Assembly (NCBI GenBank): GCA_007753675.1
Contig: CP036432.1
Span: forward strand, 1,958,394-2,022,393
Source of the DNA: Stieleria magnilauensis
Lineage (GTDB): Bacteria > Planctomycetota > Planctomycetia > Pirellulales > Pirellulaceae
DNA: 64,000 nt
Direction of reading: 5' to 3'
Positions 18,971 to 28,137 of this stretch are shown in pieces. The notes beneath the pieces were generated by a model. That model did no database searches. It saw only the letters and a program-made list of their open reading frames with translations, and was not told where the DNA came from. The translations under genes were made by a program, and so were the position numbers. Each line of letters begins with the position of its first letter. Positions within the stretch are counted from its first letter, which is position 1.

Positions 18971-19933
18971 CTACATCAAGCCGGCGTCGCGAAGCATCAG
19001 CTGTAAATCGTCCCAGGCCGCTTTTTTCGCGGCCGGATTGCGCAACAGATAAGAAGGGTGATACGTCACCAACACTTTGCTATCAAAGTATTGATGAAAT
19101 TTTCCTCGCAATCGTCCGACGGACAGTTTGGTGCTAAGCAGTGCTTGGGCGCTGACCAGCCCCAAGCACACGATGTATTCGGGGCGCAAGATTTCGAACT
19201 GTGCTTGGAAGAACTCGCGACAGTTTTCGATCTCGGTCGGCTCGGGGTTGCGGTTGTTGGGCGGCCGACACTTGACCGTGTTCATGATGTAGACGTCTTC
19301 GCGGGCGAACTTGCACGCTTGAATCATCTTGGTCAGTAGCTGGCCGGCCTTGCCGACAAACGGACGTCCCGACAGGTCTTCTTCGCGACCGGGGCCTTCG
19401 CCAAAGAAGGCGACTCGCGGCGCCACGTTGCCTTCGCCGAAGACCGTTTTGGTGCGGCACTGGGAAAGGATTTCACAGCGCGTGCAGGCGGCCACCTGTT
19501 CGGAGAACTTTGCCAGTTCTGCGGCGCGCATCTCAGGGACCAGCGATGGTCCCGGGTAGGGCTCGGCGGGATCGGCCGAATCGCTCTGCAGCGAGAACCC
19601 AGTCGTGGGTCCTGCGGTGCTCGGCTGGGCGGAACCGGCGGCGACAGTTGGGGGCGCCGCTGCGGGTGGAACCGTGGGGGGGGAAACTGCGGGCGGCGCG
19701 GACACCTGCTCAGAGGTTCCCTCGGGGGTTCGCTCCGCAACTTGCTCGGATCCTTCTCCGGGCGAACCGTCGGCGGCGAACCGCAACTGTTCCGCCAACG
19801 CGGTCACGGAGTCGGGGTCGGCCGCCGGCAACCACTGGACGCCGACGCGTTGCAGATGTTCGGCCAATCCGGCGGCTTGGGCGAGGGTGACGGCCGGATC
19901 GGGCCCTTCGAGATTTTGATTTTCTTGCGGCAT
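18971..19933 (-). CDS. Family 4-type uracil-DNA glycosylase
   Basis: About 320 residues. The first 140 are low complexity and Pro/Ala rich; the C-terminal 180 form the glycosylase. Four Cys in the family 4 pattern (CTRC, then CRP and CRE further on) would bind an iron-sulfur cluster. Motif A is GEGPGREEDLSGRPFVGKAG, and motif B is HPSYLLR. It removes uracil from DNA after cytosine deamination. The N-terminal extension is unusual for the family and may be a flexible tail. It stands between the Mur ligase and the divergent der gene. Confidence 0.9.
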   Translation of the reverse strand: MPQENQNLEGPDPAVTLAQAAGLAEHLQRVGVQWLPAADPDSVTALAEQLRFAADGSPGEGSEQVAERTPEGTSEQVSAPPAVSPPTVPPAAAPPTVAAGSAQPSTAGPTTGFSLQSDSADPAEPYPGPSLVPEMRAAELAKFSEQVAACTRCEILSQCRTKTVFGEGNVAPRVAFFGEGPGREEDLSGRPFVGKAGQLLTKMIQACKFAREDVYIMNTVKCRPPNNRNPEPTEIENCREFFQAQFEILRPEYIVCLGLVSAQALLSTKLSVGRLRGKFHQYFDSKVLVTYHPSYLLRNPAAKKAAWDDLQLMLRDAGLM

Positions 19934-20039
19934 GGCACCATAGATAACACACGGCCTACTTGTTTTGCACCATGGCGTTTAACATAGCAGGCTTGTTTCC
20001 CATCCCGTTCCGCGCCACGCCTGTCCGACAGTCTTTTCC

Positions 20040-21377
20040 ATGCCCGTCCCCCAAGTTGCGATTGTTGGCCGTCCGAACGTCGGCAAAAGCAGTCTTTTTA
20101 ATTGGCTCGCCCGCCGCCGTTTGGCGATTGTTGACGACTACGAGGGCGTCACCCGCGATCGCATGACGACCCTGATCGAGACGGAGGACCAGTTTTTTGA
20201 GCTGACCGACACCGGGGGGTTGGGTATCGAAGATCCGGACGATTTGACCGCGGACGTTCGTCGCCAGATCGAATTTGCGATCAACTCCGCAGACGTCATC
20301 TTGCTGGTCGTCGATGTCCAGACCGGGCTGATGCCCCTGGACCAGTTGGTCGTCGAGCGGCTTCGAGCGGTGGAGCGTCCGGTGATTCTGGTCGCCAACA
20401 AATCCGACCAGCAGCACCATGACATCCACGCCGAAGAGTTTCACCGACTCGGCCGCGGGCATCTGATCACGGTCAGCACGACACAGAATCGAAACCGCGA
20501 CGAGCTGTTGGAACTGATTCGCGACCGGCTTCCGCCCTCGGACGAAACGGCCAACGTCGCGACCATGAAACTGGCGATCGTCGGGCGGCGAAACGTCGGC
20601 AAAAGCACCTTCGTCAACACATTGGCCGAAACCGATCGGATGATCGTCAGCGAAGTGCCCGGCACGACCCGCGACAGCGTGGATGTGCACTTCGAAGTCG
20701 ATGGCCAAACCTTCATCGCGATCGACACGCCGGGATTGCGAAAACGAAAGAGCCAACGCACCGACCTGGAATACTACGGCATGCACCGGGCCCAACGCAG
20801 CATCCGCCGCGCCGACGTCGTGTTGATGTTCTTTGACGCCAATGAAACGGTCAGCAAAGTGGACAAGCAGCTGATCGGTTACGTCATCGAAAACTACAAG
20901 CCGTGCATCTTTGTGATCAACAAGTGGGACCTGTTACACGACACGATTCCGACCGAGCGGTGGGTGCGTTATCTGCGCCGTCAATTTCCGACGCTCTCGT
21001 ACGCGCCGATCGCATTCATCACCGGCCAGACGGGAAAGAACGTCAAAGCGCTGATGAACCATTCGTCGATGTTGTTCAAACAGGCTCGCGAACGGGTTTC
21101 GACCGGACAGTTGAACCGTTTACTGCGCAGCGCGATCGAAGCCCACCAACCGCCGCTGTACCAGAATCGTCGTCCCAAAATCTATTACGCCACACAGGTC
21201 GCGACCGAACCGCCGACGATCGTCGTGATGTGTAATGACCCCAAGGCATTCTCCAACGATTACCAGCGTTACCTGATGAACGTGATGCGCGATCATCTAA
21301 AATTTGGCGAAGTGCCGATTAAGATGTACCTGCAAAAACGCGCCCGCAACGACGAAGAGGACGTGATCAATCGCTGA
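20040..21377 (+). CDS. der: Ribosome-assembly GTPase Der (EngA)
   Basis: About 445 residues, normal for Der. Two tandem GTPase domains are visible: the first with GRPNVGKSS (residue 9) and DTGG, the second with GRRNVGKST (about residue 183), DTPG and NKWD. A KH-like C-terminal domain follows (PPLYQNRRPKIYYATQ). Der acts in maturation of the 50S subunit. The ATG at 20040 starts eight residues before the first G1 loop, as expected. Confidence 0.96.
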   Translation: MPVPQVAIVGRPNVGKSSLFNWLARRRLAIVDDYEGVTRDRMTTLIETEDQFFELTDTGGLGIEDPDDLTADVRRQIEFAINSADVILLVVDVQTGLMPLDQLVVERLRAVERPVILVANKSDQQHHDIHAEEFHRLGRGHLITVSTTQNRNRDELLELIRDRLPPSDETANVATMKLAIVGRRNVGKSTFVNTLAETDRMIVSEVPGTTRDSVDVHFEVDGQTFIAIDTPGLRKRKSQRTDLEYYGMHRAQRSIRRADVVLMFFDANETVSKVDKQLIGYVIENYKPCIFVINKWDLLHDTIPTERWVRYLRRQFPTLSYAPIAFITGQTGKNVKALMNHSSMLFKQARERVSTGQLNRLLRSAIEAHQPPLYQNRRPKIYYATQVATEPPTIVVMCNDPKAFSNDYQRYLMNVMRDHLKFGEVPIKMYLQKRARNDEEDVINR

Positions 21378-21445
21378 GCGGCGATCGGCAACGCGGTGCG
21401 AGAGGCTTCCAGCCTGTCAGCCCCGAACTGAATCCAACCGGGCAC

Positions 21446-21517
21446 GGCGAAGCCTAGCAACACCGCGAAGCCTAGCACCACTGCAAAGCCAAGCCACACT
21501 GCGAAGCCCATCAACCT
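21446..21517. repeat. Four tandem 18-bp repeats
   Basis: Four adjacent imperfect copies of a unit like GGCGAAGCCTAGCAACAC fill the space between der and the next gene. Because 18 is a multiple of three, the minus strand reads as a hydrophobic GFAVxL peptide repeat, but no gene is supported there. Confidence 0.75.
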
Positions 21518-21527
21518 TGCGAATGTC

Positions 21528-22901
21528 ATGAAATCGAACGGCGGTCTGATTCGGTGGATCTTGTTCGTCTTGCTCGGCGTTGCCCTGGCCGCCGTCTCGG
21601 GCCGTCTCTCCGTACACACGGTCAATGACACGCCCAGCTATGTCAATTATCCGCTGAACTCATTGACCGATGCGTTGCTTTCGACTCGCACGCCGGCCTA
21701 CCCGATCGCTTTGTCGATCATCGATGCGACCGTCGGCCTGTCCTGGGTTCCGCTGCTGCACGTGCTGCTGCACGCGACCGCGTCGTGGATCCTAGCCGAA
21801 GCCTTGATCGGTCGTGGCATGCCGCGACGTTCGGCAACCGCGGCGGCTGTTTGCGTGTTGGTCGGATGCACGGCGGCGGACCACATCAGCACCGTCAGCA
21901 CCGACGCGCCGGCGGCGTCGCTGGGTGTGATCACCGCGGCGTTGTTGATGAACGCCATTCGCACACGATCGACGCCCCAAGCGATCGCCTGTGCGGTCGC
22001 CGCGGTATTGACCATCTTTGTACGACCGGCCTATCTGTACCTGATCCCGTGGCTGGCGGTGGCCGGATGGCTGTTGTCCCATCACCGCCAGACCGACGAG
22101 GTTGCGGGAACAACGAATCCAGCGTCCCAGCCGTCACGACTGCTGGAATTCAAACTGGCCCTCTCGGTCGCGGTGGTCCTCTTGGGCTGGATGTGCTTTC
22201 GGAAACTGGTGGTTTCCGATTTCGGCATCGCGCCGTTCGGTCACCAGAACCTTTCCGCGATCCTGGTTCAAACGGTGTCGCCGCAGACGCTGAGAGATCT
22301 GCCCGGCGAGTCGGGCGAGCTGGGACGAGCGGTCGCCGACGAACTGGAGAGAAAGGGGTTTCAACTGCCCGGCCCAAACGGCGGCTCGTTGCCCACGCTG
22401 ACGATCGAGGAGCAATGGGGACAGATCAACTATGGCGTCGTTTGGCCGCTCGCCCGCGACCAGTTCGCACAACGAGATGCGGTCGGCTTGGTCGCGCCGC
22501 AAGTCGCCGTTCATCGACGAATCGGTGACTTCAACCGAGCGATCCTCTTGCAGTCCCCGGGCGGTTACGTGCGATGGTTGTTGTTGGCGGTGCGTCGTAG
22601 CGTCTGGGGCACCGCGGCGAACATCGCGATGCATCCGATCTTTCTGCCGATGATCTTGATGGGATTGTTGGGGCTGTTGATCAAAGCGACCAAGCAACCG
22701 ACGCTCGGCCCGATCGTTGTCCCCGAGGGTTGGAATGCGTTTGCGGTCGTCGCGATCTCGTACGTGATCTTCAACGTCGGCTTTGTGATTCTGTCGAGCC
22801 CGCCGCTGGGACGCTTTGCCGACGCCGGCGCGATCTTTTTGCCAGGATTGATCGCCAGTGTGTTGGCCGCAAATGTTGCAACGCCAAACGCAGTCCGCTG
22901 A
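21528..22901 (+). CDS. Polytopic membrane protein, glycosyltransferase-39-like topology
   Basis: About 457 residues with roughly eight to ten hydrophobic segments (WILFVLLGVALAAVSG at the start; FLPMILMGLLGLLIKA near the end). A short loop after the first helix contains NDTPSYVNYP, reminiscent of the Asp-bearing first loop of GT-C type glycosyltransferases, but I cannot confirm the family. It starts 150 bp after der, behind an 18-bp repeat array. An envelope sugar transfer role is a guess from topology. Confidence 0.6.
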   Translation: MKSNGGLIRWILFVLLGVALAAVSGRLSVHTVNDTPSYVNYPLNSLTDALLSTRTPAYPIALSIIDATVGLSWVPLLHVLLHATASWILAEALIGRGMPRRSATAAAVCVLVGCTAADHISTVSTDAPAASLGVITAALLMNAIRTRSTPQAIACAVAAVLTIFVRPAYLYLIPWLAVAGWLLSHHRQTDEVAGTTNPASQPSRLLEFKLALSVAVVLLGWMCFRKLVVSDFGIAPFGHQNLSAILVQTVSPQTLRDLPGESGELGRAVADELERKGFQLPGPNGGSLPTLTIEEQWGQINYGVVWPLARDQFAQRDAVGLVAPQVAVHRRIGDFNRAILLQSPGGYVRWLLLAVRRSVWGTAANIAMHPIFLPMILMGLLGLLIKATKQPTLGPIVVPEGWNAFAVVAISYVIFNVGFVILSSPPLGRFADAGAIFLPGLIASVLAANVATPNAVR

Positions 22902-22927
22902 TGCTGCCCGTTGACGCTCGACGGTGA

Positions 22928-23917
22928 CTACAACCCCGCGTTGACGCGGCAAAACTCCATGCACAGCGTCGCCGCGTTGAGCAGCATGTGAACGACGATC
23001 GCTGGAACCAACCGTCCGGTTCGCTGGTACAAAAAACCCAATCCGACCGAAAGGAAAAACAGCGGAATCGGCGCGGCCCCTTGGCCCCAATGCATCGCCG
23101 CAAACAGCAAACTGGTGACGTAGATCGGCCAGGCAGTGGAGGGTTTCCAAAACGACATGGCGTCCGAATCAGGCGGCGGGTCGGCGATCTGCTGCAACCC
23201 GCCTTGCAGAAGCAGCCGGAATTGAAATTCTTCGACGATCGGGGTCAAACACGCCGCTGAAACAAGCAGGGCGAGAAACGTCTGTGTCCCGCTCTCTTCG
23301 GCCAGCAAGTTGGTCACCGTGTGTTCGTATTGAACCAGATTGGAAACCAGCAGATTCAACAACAAAACGGGAGCCAGGATCCAAACGGTTGCGAACAAAC
23401 CGCGGCGGATGTCGTCTCGATTGGGAACCAAGCTCAAGTGCGCCAGCGTCGCCCCTTGCGTCAGTCGTAAGAAGATCAGGGTGAGCACGAAGGCGGCGAG
23501 ATTGGCGATGAAGTGGATTCGAACCTGGCTGCGAAGCTTCGCGGCGCGATCACTCGGCGCTTCGGCAGGTGCATCATCAGCCGCAGCATCATCCGGCGGA
23601 GCGTCGTCGGCTTGCTCGACCACGGCGGCGGCGGGTGGCGTTTGGTCCGTCTCCTGCTGCGGTGTTGACAGCGATTGCTGCAACGACGCCCCCACCAGGA
23701 TCATGATGCCGAACATCAACAGGAAATCAAAAACCGTCCAGCGTGGCCGGGGCTGGGGGAGCCGGGTGATCAAGTCGGGCGAAACGTCTCCGCACAGATT
23801 TCGTTTGCCCCGTCCACGCCACCACTGAATCCAGAGCACGCTGCCGGCAATGAGGAGCGTGAGCACGGTCAGCGAGATGGCGAGGAAGCCGATTTCAAAG
23901 AGGTTCACGCGCTGCAT
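22928..23917 (-). CDS. CPBP-family intramembrane metalloprotease
   Basis: About 329 residues, multi-spanning. The CPBP motifs are in order in the C-terminal half: EEFQFR (motif 1), AAMHWGQ (motif 2) and HMLLNA (motif 3), which supply Glu and His ligands for an intramembrane zinc site. An Ala/Asp-rich loop of about 40 residues follows the second membrane segment. Members cleave prenylated or signal-like peptides; the substrate is unknown. It begins only 7 bp after the end of pgsA and is probably cotranscribed with it. Confidence 0.87.
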   Translation of the reverse strand: MQRVNLFEIGFLAISLTVLTLLIAGSVLWIQWWRGRGKRNLCGDVSPDLITRLPQPRPRWTVFDFLLMFGIMILVGASLQQSLSTPQQETDQTPPAAAVVEQADDAPPDDAAADDAPAEAPSDRAAKLRSQVRIHFIANLAAFVLTLIFLRLTQGATLAHLSLVPNRDDIRRGLFATVWILAPVLLLNLLVSNLVQYEHTVTNLLAEESGTQTFLALLVSAACLTPIVEEFQFRLLLQGGLQQIADPPPDSDAMSFWKPSTAWPIYVTSLLFAAMHWGQGAAPIPLFFLSVGLGFLYQRTGRLVPAIVVHMLLNAATLCMEFCRVNAGL

Positions 23918-23924
23918 GGAGCGT

Positions 23925-24617
23925 TCATTCCGGTTCGTCGGGTTCGTCCTGCATCAGCCTTGCCGCGGCCAGTGTGTAATCGTAACCCGAGTACACGGTC
24001 AGCAGGATCGATCCCCACACCAAACCCAGCGTGGTGAAGGTCAGCCAGGACGGAGCCGTTTCGTATTGCAGATAGATCAGCGAGGCGACGACGGCGGCGC
24101 ACTGCAGCACCATTTTCCATTTCCCCAGCCAACTGGCCGAGAAATCTTTGCCGCTGCCCTCGACCATGCCGCGCAAACTGGTCACCAACAACTCGCGACC
24201 GACCACCAGCGTGGCCATCCACGAGGCGACGGGTGAGTTGACCACCCCGACCAGAGCGATGAACGAGCCGCAAATGATGATCTTGTCGACAAACGGGTCA
24301 AAGATCCGGCCGAATTTGGTGACTTGGCCATACTTGCGTGCCCAATAGCCGTCCATCCAATCGGTCGACGCGGCGACCAAAAAGACGACCGTCGCGGCCA
24401 GGAAATAGCCCGCCGGGATCAGCGCCATCACAGCAATCGCCATCGCGAACCGGATGCTGGTCAACGCGTTCGGCACGTTGTAAATCGAACGCTTCCCGAT
24501 CGAATCGAGCAGTTCGGGAGGCGATTCGGGAGGCACGGACTGCGGTGACGGCGGCAAGGGCACTGCTTTTTGGGGATGATTCAGACGCGTCGGGGCTGCA
24601 CAACGGACTGTCGACAT
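23925..24617 (-). CDS. pgsA: CDP-diacylglycerol-glycerol-3-phosphate phosphatidyltransferase
   Basis: About 230 residues with a hydrophilic N-terminal tail of 40 residues. NVPNALTSIRF starts the membrane domain, and the CDP-alcohol phosphotransferase signature DGYWARKYGQVTKFGRIFDP is intact, with the last Asp in FVD just after it. It makes phosphatidylglycerol phosphate, the first committed step to phosphatidylglycerol and cardiolipin. Several hydrophobic helices follow. The CPBP protease gene is directly downstream. Confidence 0.9.
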   Translation of the reverse strand: MSTVRCAAPTRLNHPQKAVPLPPSPQSVPPESPPELLDSIGKRSIYNVPNALTSIRFAMAIAVMALIPAGYFLAATVVFLVAASTDWMDGYWARKYGQVTKFGRIFDPFVDKIIICGSFIALVGVVNSPVASWMATLVVGRELLVTSLRGMVEGSGKDFSASWLGKWKMVLQCAAVVASLIYLQYETAPSWLTFTTLGLVWGSILLTVYSGYDYTLAAARLMQDEPDEPE

Positions 24618-24819
24618 GATGATCGTCTCTGGCCAACGAGGAAAGGGGCACGTGGCGTTTTCGCCCGGATGAGCCTTTAGAGCCCTCTCGCAGCGTTATC
24701 CTGCGCCCGTTACCCCGCGCCACACTGCCTGCCGGATGCACTGGCCGGATGCCAGTCCCATGGCGTTCCCCTCCGCGTGCCGTCTTGGCGCTGCGCGAAA
24801 CAACACTTCAATTACGCCC

Positions 24820-25278
24820 ATGAGTATCGAAGCAATAGAACAGGCGATCCCCCACCGCCCGCCGATGCGTCTGATCGACGAAATCTGCGAGCAGAGCGAG
24901 ACGACAATCGTCTGCAAAAAATCCTTTTCGGCGGATGAATTTTTCGTCCAAGGCCACTTTCCGGGGCAACCGATCGTCCCCGGCGTGATCCAGTGCGAAT
25001 GCTGTCTGCAGGCCGGCGCGGTGTTGTTGCACCAACAGATGGACAGCGCACCGGGCAGCGTGCCGGTGGCGACCCGCATGGACAGCGTCAAATTCAAACG
25101 CATGATCCGCCCCGGCGACACCGTCGAAATCCACGTGACGCTGAACGACCAGCTCAGCAACGCCTACTATTTGACCGGCAAAATGCTGCTCGAGGGAAAA
25201 ATGGCGATGCGGCTGGATTTTGCCGTCAGTGTCAGCGCGCCTGAACCGCCGGCGACGAGCGAGGAGACGCAGCGGTGA
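24820..25278 (+). CDS. FabZ-like 3-hydroxyacyl-ACP dehydratase
   Basis: About 152 residues, a hotdog-fold length. [15 protein letters not shown] at the N-terminus and [12 protein letters not shown] with the catalytic His are FabZ-like; Glu in QCECC is at the position of the catalytic acidic residue. It would dehydrate 3-hydroxyacyl-ACP in fatty acid elongation. The gene overlaps fabI by four bases (GTGA), so the two are coupled and support the assignment. The ATG at 24820 is chosen over the longer frame from 24736, which has no homology to the family. Confidence 0.88.
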   Translation: MSIEAIEQAIPHRPPMRLIDEICEQSETTIVCKKSFSADEFFVQGHFPGQPIVPGVIQCECCLQAGAVLLHQQMDSAPGSVPVATRMDSVKFKRMIRPGDTVEIHVTLNDQLSNAYYLTGKMLLEGKMAMRLDFAVSVSAPEPPATSEETQR

Positions 25279-26114
25279 GTGACCCGAGCAACCAACCGGC
25301 CGTGATGGATTTTCTGCAGATGTCCGGAAAGACCTATCTGGTCCTGGGCGTCGCCAACAAAAAAAGTGTGGCCTACGCGATCGCACGGATCATTGAACAA
25401 TCCGGCGGCAAGGTGATTTACGCCGTCCGCAGCCAAGCCCGCAAGGAAAGCACCGCGAAATTGCTGCGTGACCGCGACGTGCGGGTTTGCGATGTCGAAC
25501 ACCAAGACCAGATCGACGCCTTGGCGAACCAGCTCGGCGACGAAGGTGTCACGTTGGCGGGAATGGTGCACTCGATCGCGTTTGCCGATTATCCCGATGG
25601 CATTCGGCCGTTCCACGAAACGACGCGACAACAATTCTTGCAGGCGGTCGACATTTCCGCCTACTCCCTGATCAACCTGTCCAACGCCTTGAAAGATCGC
25701 TTTGCCCCCGACGCGTCGGTCGTCACCATCGGGATCAGCACCACCCGCATGGCCAGTGAAAGCTATGGATTCATGGCCCCGATCAAGGCGGCACTGGAAT
25801 CGTCGCTGGCGTTTCTGACCAAGTCGTTCAGCCGGTTCAGTCGCGTCCGCTTCAACGCCGTGGCCGCCGGATTGCTCAAGACCAGTGCCTCGGCCGGCAT
25901 TCCCGGCTACGTCGATTCTTACCTTTACGCCGAACAGGTCATCCCCCGCAAAGAGGCGGTGAAAACGGAAGAAGTTGCCCAGACGGCAGCATTCCTGTTG
26001 TCATCGCGAAGTAGTGGGATCACGGCCCAATCGGTGGTTGTCGACGCTGGAATGTCGATCAACTATTTTGACGCCTCGGTCGTCGGTGCCGTGACCGATT
26101 CCCAGCTCGGCTAA
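25275..26114 (+). CDS. fabI: Enoyl-ACP reductase FabI
   Basis: About 279 residues from a GTG. The NAD-binding segment [13 protein letters not shown] matches the FabI form of the short-chain dehydrogenase family. The catalytic pair is seen as Tyr and Lys seven apart in [13 protein letters not shown]. The C-terminal part [16 protein letters not shown] is typical. It performs the last reduction in each round of type II fatty acid synthesis. It overlaps the FabZ-like gene by four bases. Confidence 0.93.
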   Translation: MSDPSNQPAVMDFLQMSGKTYLVLGVANKKSVAYAIARIIEQSGGKVIYAVRSQARKESTAKLLRDRDVRVCDVEHQDQIDALANQLGDEGVTLAGMVHSIAFADYPDGIRPFHETTRQQFLQAVDISAYSLINLSNALKDRFAPDASVVTIGISTTRMASESYGFMAPIKAALESSLAFLTKSFSRFSRVRFNAVAAGLLKTSASAGIPGYVDSYLYAEQVIPRKEAVKTEEVAQTAAFLLSSRSSGITAQSVVVDAGMSINYFDASVVGAVTDSQLG

Positions 26115-26153
26115 TTTCGTTCCTCCCTACCGCGTCCCCTGTTTTCAATCGTC

Positions 26154-27011
26154 ATGTCCCGACAGATCTATATCAACGGCCAATTCCATGCCCCGGAAGA
26201 CGCGAAAATCAGCGTCTACGATCACGGGCTGCTCTACGGCGACGGCGTCTTTGAAGGCATGCGGATCTACGGCAAGAAGGTGTTTCGCTTGACCGAGCAC
26301 CTGAAACGGCTCGACGAATCGGCCTGTGCGATCAATCTGCAACTTCCCATTTCCTTGGAACAGCTCGCCGCCGACACCAACGAAACGGTTGCCAAGAACG
26401 AGATTGTCGACGGCTACATCCGCTTGATCGTCACGCGCGGCGCCGGTCCGCTGGGGCTCGATCCCTTCAAATGTTCCGATCCACAAGTCATCATCATCGC
26501 CGACTCCATCACGTTGTACCCCGAGTCGTATTACGAAAATGGTTTGGAGCTGGTCACCGCGTCGACGATTCGAAACCATCCGGCGGCGCTCAGCCCACGG
26601 ATCAAGTCGCTCAACTACCTGAACAATATTCTGGCCAAGATGGAGGGTCTCAAAGCCGGTTGCATCGAAGCGTTGATGCTCAATCACAAAGGCGAAGTGG
26701 CCGAGTGCACCGGCGATAATTTGTTCGTGATCAAAAATGGTCGACTGAACACGCCGCCGATCGAAGCCGGCATTCTGGAAGGCGTCACCCGCAACGCCGT
26801 GTTGGAATTGGCGCGTGAAGCGGGCATCGAAACCACCGAGTTGCCGATGACACGACACGATATCTACGTCGCCGACGAGTGTTTTCTGACCGGCAGCGCG
26901 GCCGAAGTGATCCCCGCCGTGACACTCGACGGACGCAAGATCGGCGATGGCAAAGTCGGCCCGATCACGCAGCAGCTGAACAAAGCTTTCCGCGAACTGG
27001 TGCGGAAGTAG
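26154..27011 (+). CDS. ilvE: Branched-chain amino-acid aminotransferase (PLP class IV)
   Basis: About 285 residues. YDHGLLYGDGVFEGMRIY is the class IV opening; the PLP Lys is in RIKSLNYLNN (about residue 153), and the Glu and phosphate-binding regions follow (AECTGDNLF; LEGVTRN). Length and sequence fit IlvE, which transaminates Leu, Ile and Val; D-amino-acid aminotransferase is the main alternative. It begins 40 bp after fabI on the same strand and may share its transcript. Confidence 0.85.
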   Translation: MSRQIYINGQFHAPEDAKISVYDHGLLYGDGVFEGMRIYGKKVFRLTEHLKRLDESACAINLQLPISLEQLAADTNETVAKNEIVDGYIRLIVTRGAGPLGLDPFKCSDPQVIIIADSITLYPESYYENGLELVTASTIRNHPAALSPRIKSLNYLNNILAKMEGLKAGCIEALMLNHKGEVAECTGDNLFVIKNGRLNTPPIEAGILEGVTRNAVLELAREAGIETTELPMTRHDIYVADECFLTGSAAEVIPAVTLDGRKIGDGKVGPITQQLNKAFRELVRK

Positions 27012-27030
27012 ACGGTGGCCCCCACGGGGC

Positions 27031-27160
27031 AACGCTGTGAAGCGTTTTTTAGCGGTCGGGCGCGAGCCCTCCGGTGTTTCGGGAACGATGAGGGACCGGA
27101 GGGCTCGCGCCCTGCCGCTATCACCTCGTAAAACGCAGGGAATAAATGCTCCACAGCGTT
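27031..27160. repeat. 130-bp nested palindrome
   Basis: Inner arms of 25 bp (27051-27075 and 27095-27119) match at 23 positions and contain GCGCGAGCCCTCCGGT. They are enclosed by GCGTTTT/AAAACGC (27042-27048, 27130-27136) and AACGCTGTG/CACAGCGTT (27031-27039, 27152-27160). The layout fits a small non-coding mobile or REP-like element. Confidence 0.75.
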
Positions 27161-27610
27161 ACCCAGGAGGGCAGCGGAAGTTTTACCTACCGTTCGCGGG
27201 TCCGTTGCCCCTCAATCGCTCGGCTGTTATCAATTCTAGCACCCTGAACAGTCGATCCATGTATGTGCAGCAGCAACTGACTCGGAGTGCGTGGGGCAGG
27301 CCGGGTCAAAACACTGCCAGCAGCAAGTCGAGCGACCTGGGTTTTCTCGAAGTGCCGGCCCGAGTGGCTGGTGCCTTGGGGCAGAAAGCCCGGGTCGTCT
27401 CGCATGCGCTGAACCCGCTGTCGAGCCAGCTGTAAACGGCAATTCCGCTCGAAAACCCTCTAAAAACGCCGTGCCCGATTTGACTTTTCGGTCGATTTGA
27501 GCGTTAATTAGGTCAATCGGTTGATCAAAACCGATCCCCCACCCACCTAAGCCCCCTATCTTGGGCATGCCTCCGCGTGCGAGGCATCGATTATTCCTCG
27601 GAGACAATGC
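27161..27610. other. Intergenic region, no gene recognised
   Basis: Weak open frames cross this stretch but none has convincing composition or a ribosome site. It probably holds the promoter of the small cytochrome gene. Confidence 0.4.
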
Positions 27611-28009
27611 ATGAAACGGTTCGCAATTCTATTTGGTTGTCTCGCTCTTCTGGCCAGCCCCGCGTTGGCGACGAGCGAATTCAGCAAACAATGGAAAAAC
27701 AAATACTTGAGCGGCGATGACGTCGACGAGGCATTCGTTAAAAAAGCACGCAAACACGGCTGCTACATCTGTCACGTCGACAAAGAAGACAAGAAAAAGG
27801 TCCGCAACGAGTACGGCAAGGCCATCCACGAGTTCTTGAAGGCCGAAGACTTCCCCAAGGACTGGGTCAAAGAAAACCCCGAAGAAGCTCAAAAGAAGAT
27901 CTACGCCGGATTTGAAAAAGCCGGTGAGAAGAAGAGCAAAGACGGCAAGACCTTCGCCGAAAAGATCAAGAACGGCGAAGTCCCCGCGACTGATTCTGGC
28001 AAAGAATAG
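27611..28009 (+). CDS. Small secreted monoheme c-type protein
   Basis: About 132 residues. A clean signal peptide (FAILFGCLALLASPALA) is followed by a very Lys-rich mature protein. One CXXCH motif is present in HGCYICHVDK (about residue 55), so a single c-type heme is likely. The rest is predicted helical with no further metal motif. A periplasmic electron carrier is plausible; a non-heme role for the two cysteines is the alternative. A strong terminator follows, so it is its own transcription unit. Confidence 0.75.
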   Translation: MKRFAILFGCLALLASPALATSEFSKQWKNKYLSGDDVDEAFVKKARKHGCYICHVDKEDKKKVRNEYGKAIHEFLKAEDFPKDWVKENPEEAQKKIYAGFEKAGEKKSKDGKTFAEKIKNGEVPATDSGKE

Positions 28010-28041
28010 TCGTCGATCCGACTGCCGACACGGCCACCCCA

Positions 28042-28079
28042 AACGCTTGCAGCACCCCGGTGCCGCAGGCGTTTTTTTT
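28042..28079 (+). terminator. Rho-independent terminator
   Basis: The hairpin AACGCTTGCAGCACC / GGTGCCGCAGGCGTT has one mismatch and is followed by eight T. It ends the small cytochrome gene. Confidence 0.88.
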
Positions 28080-28137
28080 CGAGCCTAGCCAGACTGTCCC
28101 CTCCCCCACGTCCCTCCCCACACACGAGTAGTTGCAA

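Noticed and set aside
21293..21631. Small minus-strand hydrophobic peptide gene with GFAVxL repeats
   Set aside because: It overlaps the ends of two well-supported genes and depends wholly on the 18-bp repeats.
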